DNA from: Streptomyces sp. CB01635
GTDB taxonomy: Bacteria; Actinomycetota; Actinomycetes; Streptomycetales; Streptomycetaceae
NCBI RefSeq assembly: GCF_002803065.1
Contig: NZ_NNBL01000001.1
Span: 402,646-466,645 of the forward strand
DNA length: 64,000 nt
Direction of reading: 5' to 3'
Below the pieces are notes generated by a model. That model was not told where the DNA came from. It did no database searches and saw only the letters and a list, made by a program, of their open reading frames with translations. Below are positions 25,422 through 37,124 of this stretch, piece by piece (within the stretch, counting starts at the first letter, position 1; every line of letters begins with the position of its first letter). Both the position numbers and the translations under genes were made by a program.

Positions 25422-26438
25422 CTACCAGGGGGAGATGGGCTGGACGCCGACCCGGCGCCCCTCCTCGTCGAGCAGATGACCCATGCGCTTGACCGTGTGC
25501 AGGCCGACGATGCGGTCCGTCACCGTGAGCGTGGGCAGCCGGGCGCACAGCGCCGTCTCGCGGCGCTGGATGTCACCCAGGTCGTGCACCCACAGCGTGG
25601 CGAAGATGTTCGCGGGACCCGTGACGGCCGCGACCAGCCGGCACTCCGGCAGCGCGGCGAGCGTGCGGTGGACGGCGCCGATGTCCCGCGCGGGGACCCG
25701 GCCGAGGAGCGACACCGGGACCGGATGGCCCGCGAGCGCGGAGGCTATGTCGCAGCGGAACGTCAGGACCGCCGAGTCCGTGAGACGGCGCAGCCTGCGG
25801 CGCACGGTGGGCGGGCTGGTGTCGGTGCGCTCGGCGAGTTCGGCCAGGCCGAGCCGCCCGTCACGGACGAGTTCGTCGAGCAGGGCCCGGTCCACGGGGT
25901 CGAGTTCGAGCCCGCGCACCGGATGCTGCGCCGCAGCCTGGCTGCCGAGCGCCGTGAGCTGCGAGGGGTCGAGGGAGCGCAGCCGCCAGCGGCTGCCCTC
26001 CACGTACAGCGAGGTGGCGAACAGCGCGCTGACCGACTCGACGCCCGGCAGCCGGTCCAGCTTCTGCGTGAGGAAACGGCTGAGCGAGGGCAGGTCGGGG
26101 GCCAGCACATCGAGCAGGAGGTCCGCGCTGCCGGGAGCGGTCACCTCGATCGTCACCGCCTCAGGCAGCACGCTCAGCTCCGCCAACAGCCGCGACCGCT
26201 CCTGAGGCCGGCAGCGCAGCAGCACGAACGCCGTGCAGCGGTTGCGGGTGAACTCACGGCCCGGCGCCGCGTACACCCAGGCGAGCCCCGCCCGCGTCAG
26301 CCGGTCCCACCGCCGCGCCAGCGTGCCCGCAGTCACGCCGAGCAGCGGGGAGAGCTCCGACCAGGACGCCCGGGGCCGCAGCTGGAGGGCGTTCACCAGA
26401 GCGAGGTCGAGCTCGCTGGCGGTGACCGTTTCTCGCAT
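25422..26438 (-). CDS. Lrp/AsnC family regulator with duplicated architecture
   Basis: A 338-residue protein, twice the usual length of 150-170. Each half has a helix-turn-helix followed by an AsnC ligand-binding domain: the first HTH near residues 10-50 (DLALVNALQLRPRASWSELSPLLG), the second near 180-225 (DRALLDELVRDGRLGLAELAERTDTSPPTVRRRLRRL). It would bind operators as an internal dimer. It is divergent from the MFS-amidohydrolase operon and is its probable regulator. ATG 26438 has GGAG eight bases upstream. Confidence 0.9.
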   Translation of the reverse strand: MRETVTASELDLALVNALQLRPRASWSELSPLLGVTAGTLARRWDRLTRAGLAWVYAAPGREFTRNRCTAFVLLRCRPQERSRLLAELSVLPEAVTIEVTAPGSADLLLDVLAPDLPSLSRFLTQKLDRLPGVESVSALFATSLYVEGSRWRLRSLDPSQLTALGSQAAAQHPVRGLELDPVDRALLDELVRDGRLGLAELAERTDTSPPTVRRRLRRLTDSAVLTFRCDIASALAGHPVPVSLLGRVPARDIGAVHRTLAALPECRLVAAVTGPANIFATLWVHDLGDIQRRETALCARLPTLTVTDRIVGLHTVKRMGHLLDEEGRRVGVQPISPW

Positions 26439-26450
26439 CACAAGCACTCC

Positions 26451-26475
26451 GTACGTACGAATCCATGAATATTCG
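26451..26475. promoter_or_regulatory. Palindromic operator candidate between AsnC regulator and MFS gene
   Basis: GTACGTAC (26451-26458), GAATATTC (26467-26474) and the wider CGAAT-N8-ATTCG (26458-26475) are stacked just upstream of the AsnC gene. AT-rich dyads of this kind are typical AsnC sites. Confidence 0.5.
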
Positions 26476-26550
26476 GGGCCGCCCGTGCCTCGGCCCGCAC
26501 AGTAGCGACCACATTCGGTTCCGGCCACCAGAAGACCCAGAGGTGAAGCT

Positions 26551-28002
26551 GTGTCCACACACATAACGGGAACAGGACGCGGGCCGAGAGCGGTCAGCTC
26601 CGGCCCGGCCATGGTGGCGACGATGGCCGTCGTCGTCCTGCTCAGCGGCATCGTCCAGGGCTATCTGACCCCGCTCCTCCCCGAGGTCGGCCGGAGCCTG
26701 CGCATCGGCACCGTCGGGCAGAACAACATCTATCTGCTCTTCCAGCTCGCCTGCGCCGTGCTGACACCGCTGCTGTCCCGGCTCGGTGACCTGCACGGAC
26801 ACCGCAGGCTGCTGCGGGTGGCGCTCGCGATGGTGGCGGGCGGCTCGCTCCTGATCGCCGCGTGGCCGTCCGCAGTGACCCTCGCCGTCGGCGTCACCCT
26901 CCAGGGCGCCCTCGTCGGCTTCTTCCCGCTCCTCGTGGGCATCCTCCGCTCCCGCGCCCCTCAGCAGAACCGCACCGGCATCTCCCTCCTCGTGGGCGTC
27001 CTGCTCATCTCGATCGGCGTCGGCGGTCTCGTGGCCGGCGCGCTCAGCGAGGGACACGCGGAGGCGGGCCTGTGGACCGCGGTCCCCGTCGCCGTGCTCG
27101 CCGTCGTCGCCGGTCTCGTACTGCCGGACAGCGACATCCCGCGCGGCGGGCGCTTCCACTACGGTGCGGCGGCGCTGCTCACCGCGGGCCTCGTCGCGCT
27201 CGTCCTCGTCCTCGCGCAGGGCAGCACGTGGGGCTGGGGCTCGGCGCGCACGATCGGGCTCGCCGTCGTGGCCGTGGCCGTCCTCACGGCCTGGGTGGCC
27301 GTCGAGCGCCGGTCCGAGAACCCGCTGGTCAGCGTCCGCATGCTGAGCAACCCGCGGCTCGCCGTGGTCAGCGGCTACACGTTCTGCGCCGCGTTCGGCA
27401 CGATCGGCTTCCTCGGCGCCAACGCCCTCTTCCTCGGCTCCTCGCGGTCCGAGAACGGCTACGGCATGGACATGGGCCCGCAGGCCATCGCCACGATCTC
27501 GCTCGCCATGGTCGTGGCCGGATTCGCCGGATCCACGCTGACCCCGCGCCTCGCCCGGCGCATCGGCGACCGCGCCGTGCTCGCCACGGGCGGCGTCCTC
27601 GTCGCGCTCGGCTTCGTCGGCATGGCCCTCTTCCACGACAGCCTCGCCCAGTACGTCACATCCGCCCTCGTCGTGGGCCTGGCGACCGGGCTCTTCAACT
27701 CGATCACGCGGACCCTGTCGTCGGAGGTCGTCGAGGAGCACGAGACCGCACTCGCCGTCGGCCTCAACGAACTCGCCCTCTCCCTCGGCGCGGCCATCGG
27801 CGCCTCCGTGATCGGCGGCTTCTTCACCGCCCACGCCGTGCCCGGCACCACGCGCATCGCGGAGTCCGGCTACCTGTGGGGCTGGGGCGCGTGCGCCTGC
27901 GCCGCCGTCGTCGGCACGGTCCTCGCCCTGCGCTATCGCGCGCCGCAAGCCGACCCCGCCACCCCCGTACCGCAACTCGCCCCGAGCGGAGACCTCGCAT
28001 GA
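26551..28002 (+). CDS. MFS drug/metabolite transporter (14-span DHA2-like)
   Basis: A 483-residue permease with about 14 hydrophobic spans. The loop 2-3 motif reads LGDLHGHRRLL, close to the MFS consensus, and motif C is SIGVGGLVAGALSEG. GTG 26551 is preceded by GAGGTGA. The stop overlaps the next start (ATGA), coupling it to an M20 amidohydrolase. The pair suggests import of an amide or N-acyl amino acid and its cleavage, or export of the product, under the divergent AsnC regulator. Confidence 0.9.
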   Translation: MSTHITGTGRGPRAVSSGPAMVATMAVVVLLSGIVQGYLTPLLPEVGRSLRIGTVGQNNIYLLFQLACAVLTPLLSRLGDLHGHRRLLRVALAMVAGGSLLIAAWPSAVTLAVGVTLQGALVGFFPLLVGILRSRAPQQNRTGISLLVGVLLISIGVGGLVAGALSEGHAEAGLWTAVPVAVLAVVAGLVLPDSDIPRGGRFHYGAAALLTAGLVALVLVLAQGSTWGWGSARTIGLAVVAVAVLTAWVAVERRSENPLVSVRMLSNPRLAVVSGYTFCAAFGTIGFLGANALFLGSSRSENGYGMDMGPQAIATISLAMVVAGFAGSTLTPRLARRIGDRAVLATGGVLVALGFVGMALFHDSLAQYVTSALVVGLATGLFNSITRTLSSEVVEEHETALAVGLNELALSLGAAIGASVIGGFFTAHAVPGTTRIAESGYLWGWGACACAAVVGTVLALRYRAPQADPATPVPQLAPSGDLA

Positions 28003-29183
28003 CCGACACCCCGACCGCGCGCAAGACCGTGACCGGCGCCGTACGGAACTGGCGCGAGCAGGTCGTCGCCCTCAGCCACGCCCTGCACGACGACCCCGAG
28101 ACCGCCCTTGAGGAACACCGCGCGGCGGCCCGGATCGCCGACCTCATGGAGGGCGCCGGCTTCGACGTCACCCGCGGCGCCGGCGGCCTCCCCACCGCGG
28201 TGCTCGCCACCTACGGCACCGGCGACCTCGTCATCGCGTTCTGCGCCGAGTACGACGCCCTGCCCGGCATCGGCCACGCCTGCGGGCACAACGTGAACGG
28301 CGCCGCGTCCGTCGGCGCCGCGCTCGGCCTCGCCGCCGTCGCCGACGAACTCGGCGTCACGGTCAAGCTGATCGGCACGCCCGCCGAGGAGGACATCGGC
28401 GGCAAGGTGCTCCTGATGGACGCCGGGATCTTCGACGACGTCGCCGCCGCGATGATGGTGCACGCCGCCCCCGACGACACCGTGGGCGCCTCCTCGCTGG
28501 CCATCGGCGCCTGGGACCTCGCCTATCGGGGCCGGCCCTCGCACGCCGCGCTCGCCCCCTGGGAGGGCGTCAACGCGCTCGACGCCATGACCGTCGCCCA
28601 GACCGCGGTCGGTCTCCTGCGCCAGCAGCTGCCGCCCGGCGTCGTCGTGCACGGCATCATCACCGACGGCGGCCAGGCCGTGAACGTCATCCCCGCCCGC
28701 ACCGCCGCCCGCTACGAGGTCAGGGCGCGCACCGTGGAGCAGCTCGCCGAGGCCTGGCAGCGCGTCAGGGCGTGCTTCGAGGCGGGCGCGCTCGCCACCG
28801 GCGCCGAGCTCGAAGCGAGCGCGCACGGAAGGGACTTCGCCGATCTGCGCCAGGACGAGGAGATGACCCGGTCCTACGCGAGGGCCGCCGGCGAGCTGGG
28901 CCGTACCGTCACCTCGCTGCACGGCGAGACGATGGCGTCGACCGACATGGGCAACGTCTCGCAGCGCATCCCCACGATCCACCCCACGGTCGGCTACGAC
29001 ACGGGCGGCGCCAAGCAGCACACCCCCGAGTTCACAGCCCACGGCAAGACCCCGGGCGCCGACCTCGCGGTGCTCGACGGGGCGACGGCCCTCGCCCTCG
29101 TCGGCGTCGACCTCGCCACGTCCGAGGCACAGCGCGTCCGGCTGCTCGACGGGGTGGGCAAGCGCCGGGCACACGCCTCCTAG
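27999..29183 (+). CDS. M20D family amidohydrolase (AbgB/aminoacylase-like)
   Basis: A 394-residue zinc metallohydrolase. Metal-binding segments are EYDALPGIGHACGHN and PAEEDIGGKVLLMDAGIF, followed by the dimerisation lid (WDLAYRGRPSHAALAPWEGVNALDA). The family cleaves N-acyl or p-aminobenzoyl amino acids. The start overlaps the MFS stop by four bases. Its TAG stop shares the tetranucleotide CTAG (29180-29183) with the stop of the convergent VOC gene. Confidence 0.9.
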   Translation: MTDTPTARKTVTGAVRNWREQVVALSHALHDDPETALEEHRAAARIADLMEGAGFDVTRGAGGLPTAVLATYGTGDLVIAFCAEYDALPGIGHACGHNVNGAASVGAALGLAAVADELGVTVKLIGTPAEEDIGGKVLLMDAGIFDDVAAAMMVHAAPDDTVGASSLAIGAWDLAYRGRPSHAALAPWEGVNALDAMTVAQTAVGLLRQQLPPGVVVHGIITDGGQAVNVIPARTAARYEVRARTVEQLAEAWQRVRACFEAGALATGAELEASAHGRDFADLRQDEEMTRSYARAAGELGRTVTSLHGETMASTDMGNVSQRIPTIHPTVGYDTGGAKQHTPEFTAHGKTPGADLAVLDGATALALVGVDLATSEAQRVRLLDGVGKRRAHAS

Positions 29184-29590
29184 GCGGTGGCCAGCGGTGC
29201 GAACAGGTCGACCCCGTTCCCGTCCGGGTCGAACACCACGGCGTACCGCTGGCCCCAGAACGCGTCCCACGGCTTGAGCTCGCCGTCGTACCCGGCGGCC
29301 GTCAGCTCCTCGTAGACGGCGTCCACCCCGGCCGCGTCGCCGCAGTGGAAGGCGAGCCCGTGCCGGGAGGCGCCACGGGCCGGCGCCCGCCAGGACGGGT
29401 GGAACGACTTCACGGTCTCCTCGGTGTCGAGCAGCACGCGAAGCCCGCCGGGCAGGACGGCCTCCGCATGCGGCTGCTCCTCGGCTCCGTCCGGGAACGC
29501 GAGCCCGAGGCGGCGGTAGAACGTGACGGCGGCGGCCATGTCGGAGACGACGACGCCGACGGCGTCCAGTCGTGCGGTGATCTCGGTCAT
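29180..29590 (-). CDS. VOC (glyoxalase/bleomycin-resistance fold) protein
   Basis: A 136-residue single VOC domain: DAVGVVVSDMAAAVTFYRRLGL at the start and YAVVFDPDGNGVDLFAPLA at the end, where E in the usual NG-x-x-x-E metal motif is replaced by D in NGVDLF. Function unspecified, possibly a dioxygenase, lyase or resistance protein. ATG 29590 has no usable ribosome site, and TACGGT lies 6 nt before it, pointing to leaderless expression. Confidence 0.85.
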   Translation of the reverse strand: MTEITARLDAVGVVVSDMAAAVTFYRRLGLAFPDGAEEQPHAEAVLPGGLRVLLDTEETVKSFHPSWRAPARGASRHGLAFHCGDAAGVDAVYEELTAAGYDGELKPWDAFWGQRYAVVFDPDGNGVDLFAPLATA

Positions 29591-29596
29591 GGCCCC

Positions 29597-29602
29597 ACCG
29601 TA
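29597..29602 (-). promoter_or_regulatory. Leaderless -10 element TACGGT of the VOC gene
   Basis: On the minus strand TACGGT ends 6 nt before ATG 29590. Confidence 0.5.
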
Positions 29603-29687
29603 GGCACCCGCCCCCGCACGGGTCTTGAACGAATCGGACACTGCCGCGTCGCGCCGCACCCACGGCCCGGTCGCCGGCCCGCGCCGC

Positions 29688-30602
29688 TCAGCGACGTACG
29701 GCCGCCGCGAGCGCCGCGATCCGGTCAGGGCCCACGCGGCAGCAGCCCCCGATCAGCCGCGCCCCGGCCCGCTCCCAGCCGGCCACGCGGTCCGCGGTGA
29801 ACGTGGCCGCGCCCCGCCAGCCGCGCGCCCCCGCGTCCCAGGACTCGCCGCTGTTCGGATAGGCCACCACCGGCTTACCGGTGACGCGCGCGGCCAGGGC
29901 CACCGCGGGTTCGACCTCCTCGGGGGCACAGCAGTTGACCCCCACCGCGACGATCTCGTCCGCGTCGGCGGCCAGCGCGAACGCCTCCTCCAGGGGCTGC
30001 CCGGCGCGGGTGCGGTCACCGGCGACGCTGTACGACAGCCACGCCGGGACGCCGAGCCCCCGCACGGCCCGCAGCAGCGCCCGCGCCTCGTCGGTGTCCG
30101 GCACGGTCTCCAGGGCGAGCAGGTCGGGCCCGGCCGAGGCGAGGACTTCGAGCCGGGGCCGGTGGAAGGCCTCCAGCTCGGCCACCGTCAGGCCGTAGCG
30201 GCCCCGGTACTCCGAACCGTCGGCCAGCATCGCCCCGTACGGGCCCGCCGACGCGGCCACCCACAGCGGACCCGGCACCCCCTTCGCCTCCGCGCGCCGG
30301 GCCGCCTCGCGCGCCAACTCGACGCTCAGGGCGAGCAGTTCGGCGGCCCGCTCGCGGGAGACCCCGCGCCGCGCGAACCCCTCGAACGTCGCCTGGTAGC
30401 TCGACGTGATCGCCACCGAGGCCCCCGCCTCGTAGTACGCGAGGTGCGCGGCCACGATCGCCTCGGGCCGCTCGGTGAGCAGCCGCGCCGACCACAGCTC
30501 GTCGCTCAGGTCGTACCCGGCGGACTCCAGCTGGTTGGAGAGCCCGCCGTCCAGGACGACCGGCCCCGAGGCGAGGGCTTCGGCAAGAGGGGGTGACGTC
30601 AT
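29688..30602 (-). CDS. mmuM: Homocysteine S-methyltransferase
   Basis: A 304-residue zinc methyltransferase that would transfer a methyl group from S-methylmethionine or AdoMet to homocysteine. The conserved start VVLDGGLSNQLE, the zinc cysteine in GVNCCAPEEV and the Cys pair in RLIGGCCRVGPDRI match MmuM. Cytosolic. The ATG at 30602 has no ribosome site; TAGCGT 6 nt upstream indicates a leaderless transcript. Confidence 0.92.
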   Translation of the reverse strand: MTSPPLAEALASGPVVLDGGLSNQLESAGYDLSDELWSARLLTERPEAIVAAHLAYYEAGASVAITSSYQATFEGFARRGVSRERAAELLALSVELAREAARRAEAKGVPGPLWVAASAGPYGAMLADGSEYRGRYGLTVAELEAFHRPRLEVLASAGPDLLALETVPDTDEARALLRAVRGLGVPAWLSYSVAGDRTRAGQPLEEAFALAADADEIVAVGVNCCAPEEVEPAVALAARVTGKPVVAYPNSGESWDAGARGWRGAATFTADRVAGWERAGARLIGGCCRVGPDRIAALAAAVRR

Positions 30603-30608
30603 ACGACG

Positions 30609-30614
30609 ACGCTA
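30609..30614 (-). promoter_or_regulatory. Leaderless -10 element TAGCGT of mmuM
   Basis: On the minus strand TAGCGT ends 6 nt before ATG 30602. Confidence 0.5.
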
Positions 30615-30729
30615 ACCGTTCCTGGGGACTGAGCGGGAGTGAGTCCTGTTGCCAGGTCTCGTGCTCAGCCGAACGCCCAGACGTGATCGAACCGAGCGCG
30701 GAGCGGGACCTTCCGGTGTCCGCCGTGGC

Positions 30730-33639
<2,910 letters not shown>

Positions 33640-34866
33640 TCAGGTCGTGTGCGGGGTGAGGGTGGTGCCGGTCGGGCCCGGCGACGACAGCACGCCTTCC
33701 AGCGCGAAGGTCGCCGCGCCCAGGCTCACGGGGTCGGTCGGTATCGGGGACAGGACGATCTCGGTGGCCGCGAACGGGCTGCCCAGGGCGTGCCGCGCGA
33801 CGGCCTCGCGTACTTCGGTCAGCAGGGGCGTACCGAGCGCGGCCGCCACCCAGCTGCTGAGCACGATCACTTCGGGGTTGAGCAGGTTCACCAGGTCCGC
33901 GACGGCGGCGCCGAGATGGCGGGCGGTCTCCCTGACGACCCGCAGCGCCACCGGATCGCCACCGGCGGCCGCACGGCCGAGCGCGCCGATCGTGGCGGTC
34001 TGGTCGTCGTCGGTCAACAGGGCGCTTTCCGGGGCGAGTTCACGCAGCGTCCGCATGATGGCGGGCGCGCCCACGTACGCCTCCACGCACCCGCTGTCGC
34101 CGCAGCGGCACGGCCGCCCGTCCAGGACGAGCGTGGTGTGACCCCACTCGCCGGCGCTGTTCGTGACACCGCGGTGCAGGGAGCCGCCGAGCGCGAGGCC
34201 CGCGCCGACGCCCGTACCGAGGTTGATGACCACGGCGTCGTCGCGGCCCCGCGCGGCGCCGAACCACAGCTCCGCGAGCGTGGCCGCCCGCAGCGGGTTG
34301 TCGAGGTGGACCGGGTAGGGGAAGCGCTCTGCGAGCAGCGCGGTCAGGGGCACGTCGCGCCAGCCCCAGTTCGCGGCGCGCACGGCGACACCGCGCTCGC
34401 GGTCGACCTGCCCCGGCATCGTGACGCCCACCCCGAGCACGCGGGGCGGGCGGCGCGGGCCCGCGGCGGCGACCACGGCCCCGACCGCCGCGGCGATCCG
34501 GCCGACGACCTGCTCCGGGGCGGACTCGCCGGGCCGCAGCTCCTCCTCTGCGCGCGCCACGACGCCCAGGGCGAGATCGAAGAGCTCCGCGTGCACGTAC
34601 GTCTCGGCCACGTCGACGCCGATGAGGGCGCCGCCCGCCGCGTCCACCGCGACCAGTGAGCGCGGACGCCCACCCGCGGACTCCTCGAAGCCGACCTCGA
34701 CGAGCAGGCCGAGCGCGGTGAGCTCACCCACGAGCGTGGCGACCGTAGCCTGGCTGAGCCCGGTCCCCCCCGTCAGCTCGCCCCGGGAAGCGGGGGACTT
34801 GGCGATGAGGTGGCGCAGCACCGCGTACCGGTTCGCTGTCCTGATGTCGCGGGATGTGCGCTTCAC
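33640..34866 (-). CDS. ROK family transcriptional regulator
   Basis: A 408-residue ROK repressor: N-terminal winged helix (TANRYAVLRHLIAKSPASRGELTGGTGLSQATVATLVGEL) and a sugar-kinase-like domain with VINLGTGVGAGLALGG, the ExGH motif in AGEWGHTTL and the zinc cluster CRCGDSGCVEAYVG. It probably senses a sugar released by the downstream beta-galactosidase. GTG 34866 follows GGAGGGG by five bases. Confidence 0.92.
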   Translation of the reverse strand: MKRTSRDIRTANRYAVLRHLIAKSPASRGELTGGTGLSQATVATLVGELTALGLLVEVGFEESAGGRPRSLVAVDAAGGALIGVDVAETYVHAELFDLALGVVARAEEELRPGESAPEQVVGRIAAAVGAVVAAAGPRRPPRVLGVGVTMPGQVDRERGVAVRAANWGWRDVPLTALLAERFPYPVHLDNPLRAATLAELWFGAARGRDDAVVINLGTGVGAGLALGGSLHRGVTNSAGEWGHTTLVLDGRPCRCGDSGCVEAYVGAPAIMRTLRELAPESALLTDDDQTATIGALGRAAAGGDPVALRVVRETARHLGAAVADLVNLLNPEVIVLSSWVAAALGTPLLTEVREAVARHALGSPFAATEIVLSPIPTDPVSLGAATFALEGVLSSPGPTGTTLTPHTT

Positions 34867-34914
34867 CGTGTCCCCTCCACTCCTGGGCCCCCTTCGACGC
34901 TACGGCCGCCCGCA

Positions 34915-34942
34915 CCCTTTCTACAAGGGGTTTGAAAAGGGG
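34915..34942. promoter_or_regulatory. Candidate ROK operator
   Basis: CCCTT-N5-AAGGG (34915-34929) followed by a second AAAAGGGG (34935-34942) lies about 50-75 bp upstream of the ROK start, in the 132-bp gap to the divergent PNPOx-like gene. Confidence 0.35.
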
Positions 34943-34984
34943 TTGCCAGAAGTCCCCGCCCGCGAGGGGGTGATCACCACGGAG

Positions 34985-34990
34985 TACCGT
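34985..34990 (+). promoter_or_regulatory. Leaderless -10 element TACCGT of the PNPOx-like gene
   Basis: TACCGT ends 8 nt before ATG 34999, and no Shine-Dalgarno sequence is present. Confidence 0.45.
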
Positions 34991-34998
34991 CCGACCGC

Positions 34999-35691
34999 AT
35001 GACCCAGACCGACATCGCGACAACGCTGTCGCGCACGCTCCCGCAGACCGACCGCACCCGCCACAGCAGGCTCCGCGAGCAGGCCAGCCTCGAACGCTCC
35101 GACCTCGAGGCGATCCTCGACGCGGGGTTCGTCTGCCACCTCGGCGTCCTCGTCGACGGCCGCCCCGTCGTCGTCCCCACGGTCTACGGCCGCGACGACA
35201 CCCGGCTCTACCTGCACGGATCGGTGGCGAGCCGCAGCCTGGCCGCCGAACCCGACGGGCCGATATGCGTGACCGTCACCCATGTCGACGGTCTGGTCCT
35301 CGCCCGCTCCGTCTTCGAGCACGGCGTGAACTACCGCAGCGCGATGATCCACGGCGTACCGCACACGGTCACCGACCCCGACGAGAAACTGGCGGGCCTG
35401 CGCCGCCTCACCGAGCACGCGACCCCGGGCCAGTGGACGTACGCCAGGCAGCCGAGCCGCAAGGAGCTGGCCGCCACCACCCTCCTGGTCCTGTCTCTCG
35501 ACGAGGCCTCCGTCAAGATTCGTACGGGCGCCCCCGACGACGGCGACGGGCCCGACGCGGCCCTCGGCCTGTGGGCCGGCACCCTGCCCCTGACCTCCCG
35601 CTGGGGCGCGCCCACCGCCGATCCGCTGCTGCCGACCGGCATCACCGCCCCGGCACACATCGTGGCGCGCGCGGGGACCCGGCAGGGCTGA
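34999..35691 (+). CDS. Pyridoxamine 5'-phosphate oxidase-related flavin-binding protein
   Basis: A 230-residue split-barrel protein of the FMN-binding PNPOx-like superfamily. The strand-turn segments LDAGFVCHLGVLVDGRPVVVPTVYGRDDTRLYLHGSVASRSL and ICVTVTHVDGLVLARSVFEHGVNYRSAMIHG are typical. The substrate is unknown, and the protein may bind FMN, F420 or haem. It is divergent from the ROK gene and 61 bp upstream of the radical SAM gene. Confidence 0.87.
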   Translation: MTQTDIATTLSRTLPQTDRTRHSRLREQASLERSDLEAILDAGFVCHLGVLVDGRPVVVPTVYGRDDTRLYLHGSVASRSLAAEPDGPICVTVTHVDGLVLARSVFEHGVNYRSAMIHGVPHTVTDPDEKLAGLRRLTEHATPGQWTYARQPSRKELAATTLLVLSLDEASVKIRTGAPDDGDGPDAALGLWAGTLPLTSRWGAPTADPLLPTGITAPAHIVARAGTRQG

Positions 35692-35752
35692 CCGGCAAGC
35701 GGGGGCATACCGTGAGTTCTCGAGCACTGGTTCTGGGAGCGAGGAGAACGGG

Positions 35753-37072
35753 ATGCAGAGCCGCACGGCGCTGGTCGAGGACCTGATGGAGCGCTTCCCG
35801 CACGTGCCGCGGGAAGCGGTGTTCAAGGAGGACCTGCTGCGCGGCGGCGTGGCGTTCGACAGGTCCGCGCTCAGCGACAACGAGTCCGGTGACGTCAAGC
35901 CGAAGTCGTACTTCATCTTCTCCTTCGACCACGGCACGCTCCCCGAGCTCGGCGAGGCCGCGCTGCGCCGCCCGCCGGAGGAGATCATCCTCACCGGCGG
36001 CCCGTACGACCTGCGGCGCACGGTCGTCTCGGTCCGTGTGAACCCCTCGTCGCCCTACCGGGTCGCGGCCGACGAGGACGGGATGCTCGGGCTCTACCTC
36101 GACGGGAAGCGGATCTCGGACGTCGGCGTCCCGCCGATGCCGGAGTACTACCGGCACAAGCTCTCCAACGGGAAGTCCGTCATGGAGGTGGCCCCCACCA
36201 TCCAGTGGGGCTACCTGATCTACCTGACGGTCTTCCGCGTCTGCCAGTACTTCGGCGCCAAGGAGGAGTGCCAGTACTGCGACATCAACCACAACTGGCG
36301 CCAGCACAAGGCGGCCGGCCGCCCGTACACCGGCGTCAAGGACGTCGACGAGGTCCTCGAAGCCCTCGAGATCATCGACAAGTACGACACCACGAAGGCG
36401 TCCACGGCCTACACGCTCACCGGCGGCGCGATCACCTCCAAGCTCCAGGGCCGCGACGAGGCCGACTTCTACGGCCTGTACGCCAAGGCCATCGAGGAGC
36501 ACTTCCCCGGCCGCTGGATCGGCAAGGTCGTCGCCCAGGCGCTGCCCAAGGACGACGTGCAGCGCTTCAAGGACTACGGCGTGCAGATCTACCACCCCAA
36601 CTACGAGGTGTGGGACCGCCGTCTGTTCGAGCTGTACTGCCCCGGCAAGGAGCGCTACGTCGGCCGCGACGAGTGGCACAAGCGCATCCTCGACTCGGCG
36701 GACGTCTTCGGTGCGCGCAATGTGATCCCGAACTTCGTGGCCGGCGTCGAGATGGCCGAGCCCTCCGGCTTCGCCACCGTCGACGAGGCCATCGCCTCCA
36801 CCACCGAGGGCCTGCGCTTCTTCATGTCGCACGGCATCACGCCCCGCTTCACCACGTGGTGCCCCGAGCCGACGACCCCGCTCGGCAAGGCCAACCCGCA
36901 GGGCGCGCCGCTGGAGTACCACATCAGGCTCCTGGAGGCCTACCGCTCCACGATGGAGGAGTACGGCCTCTCCTCGCCCCCCGGCTACGGCCCCGCGGGC
37001 GCCGGCCGCGCCGTGTTCTCCGTCAGCTCGTTCATGGACAGCCTCGCGCCGGAGCCGGCCCCGGCCGGCTAG
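35753..37072 (+). CDS. Radical SAM protein with atypical C-x8-C-x2-C cluster motif
   Basis: A 439-residue cytosolic protein. The only cysteine cluster near the expected site is C164, C173 and C176 (VCQYFGAKEECQYC), spaced C-x8-C-x2-C instead of C-x3-C-x2-C; the canonical first cysteine position (169) is Ala. Downstream, LTGGAIT resembles the GGE-type SAM-binding strand, and GVQIYHPNYEVWDRRLF and VIPNFVAGVEM resemble later barrel strands. About 150 residues precede the cluster, which is long for the family. The reaction is unknown. No maturase or precursor-peptide gene is adjacent. Confidence 0.8.
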   Translation: MQSRTALVEDLMERFPHVPREAVFKEDLLRGGVAFDRSALSDNESGDVKPKSYFIFSFDHGTLPELGEAALRRPPEEIILTGGPYDLRRTVVSVRVNPSSPYRVAADEDGMLGLYLDGKRISDVGVPPMPEYYRHKLSNGKSVMEVAPTIQWGYLIYLTVFRVCQYFGAKEECQYCDINHNWRQHKAAGRPYTGVKDVDEVLEALEIIDKYDTTKASTAYTLTGGAITSKLQGRDEADFYGLYAKAIEEHFPGRWIGKVVAQALPKDDVQRFKDYGVQIYHPNYEVWDRRLFELYCPGKERYVGRDEWHKRILDSADVFGARNVIPNFVAGVEMAEPSGFATVDEAIASTTEGLRFFMSHGITPRFTTWCPEPTTPLGKANPQGAPLEYHIRLLEAYRSTMEEYGLSSPPGYGPAGAGRAVFSVSSFMDSLAPEPAPAG

Positions 37073-37124
37073 CCGCGGGATCCGGGCGCGGTGCCGGCCC
37101 GACACCCGCCCGGTCCACCTGTGT

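Noticed and set aside
36220..37072. RiPP precursor peptide near the radical SAM gene
   Set aside because: The gaps on either side (61 and 52 bp) are too short for a precursor gene, and no small ORF with a ribosome site was seen.
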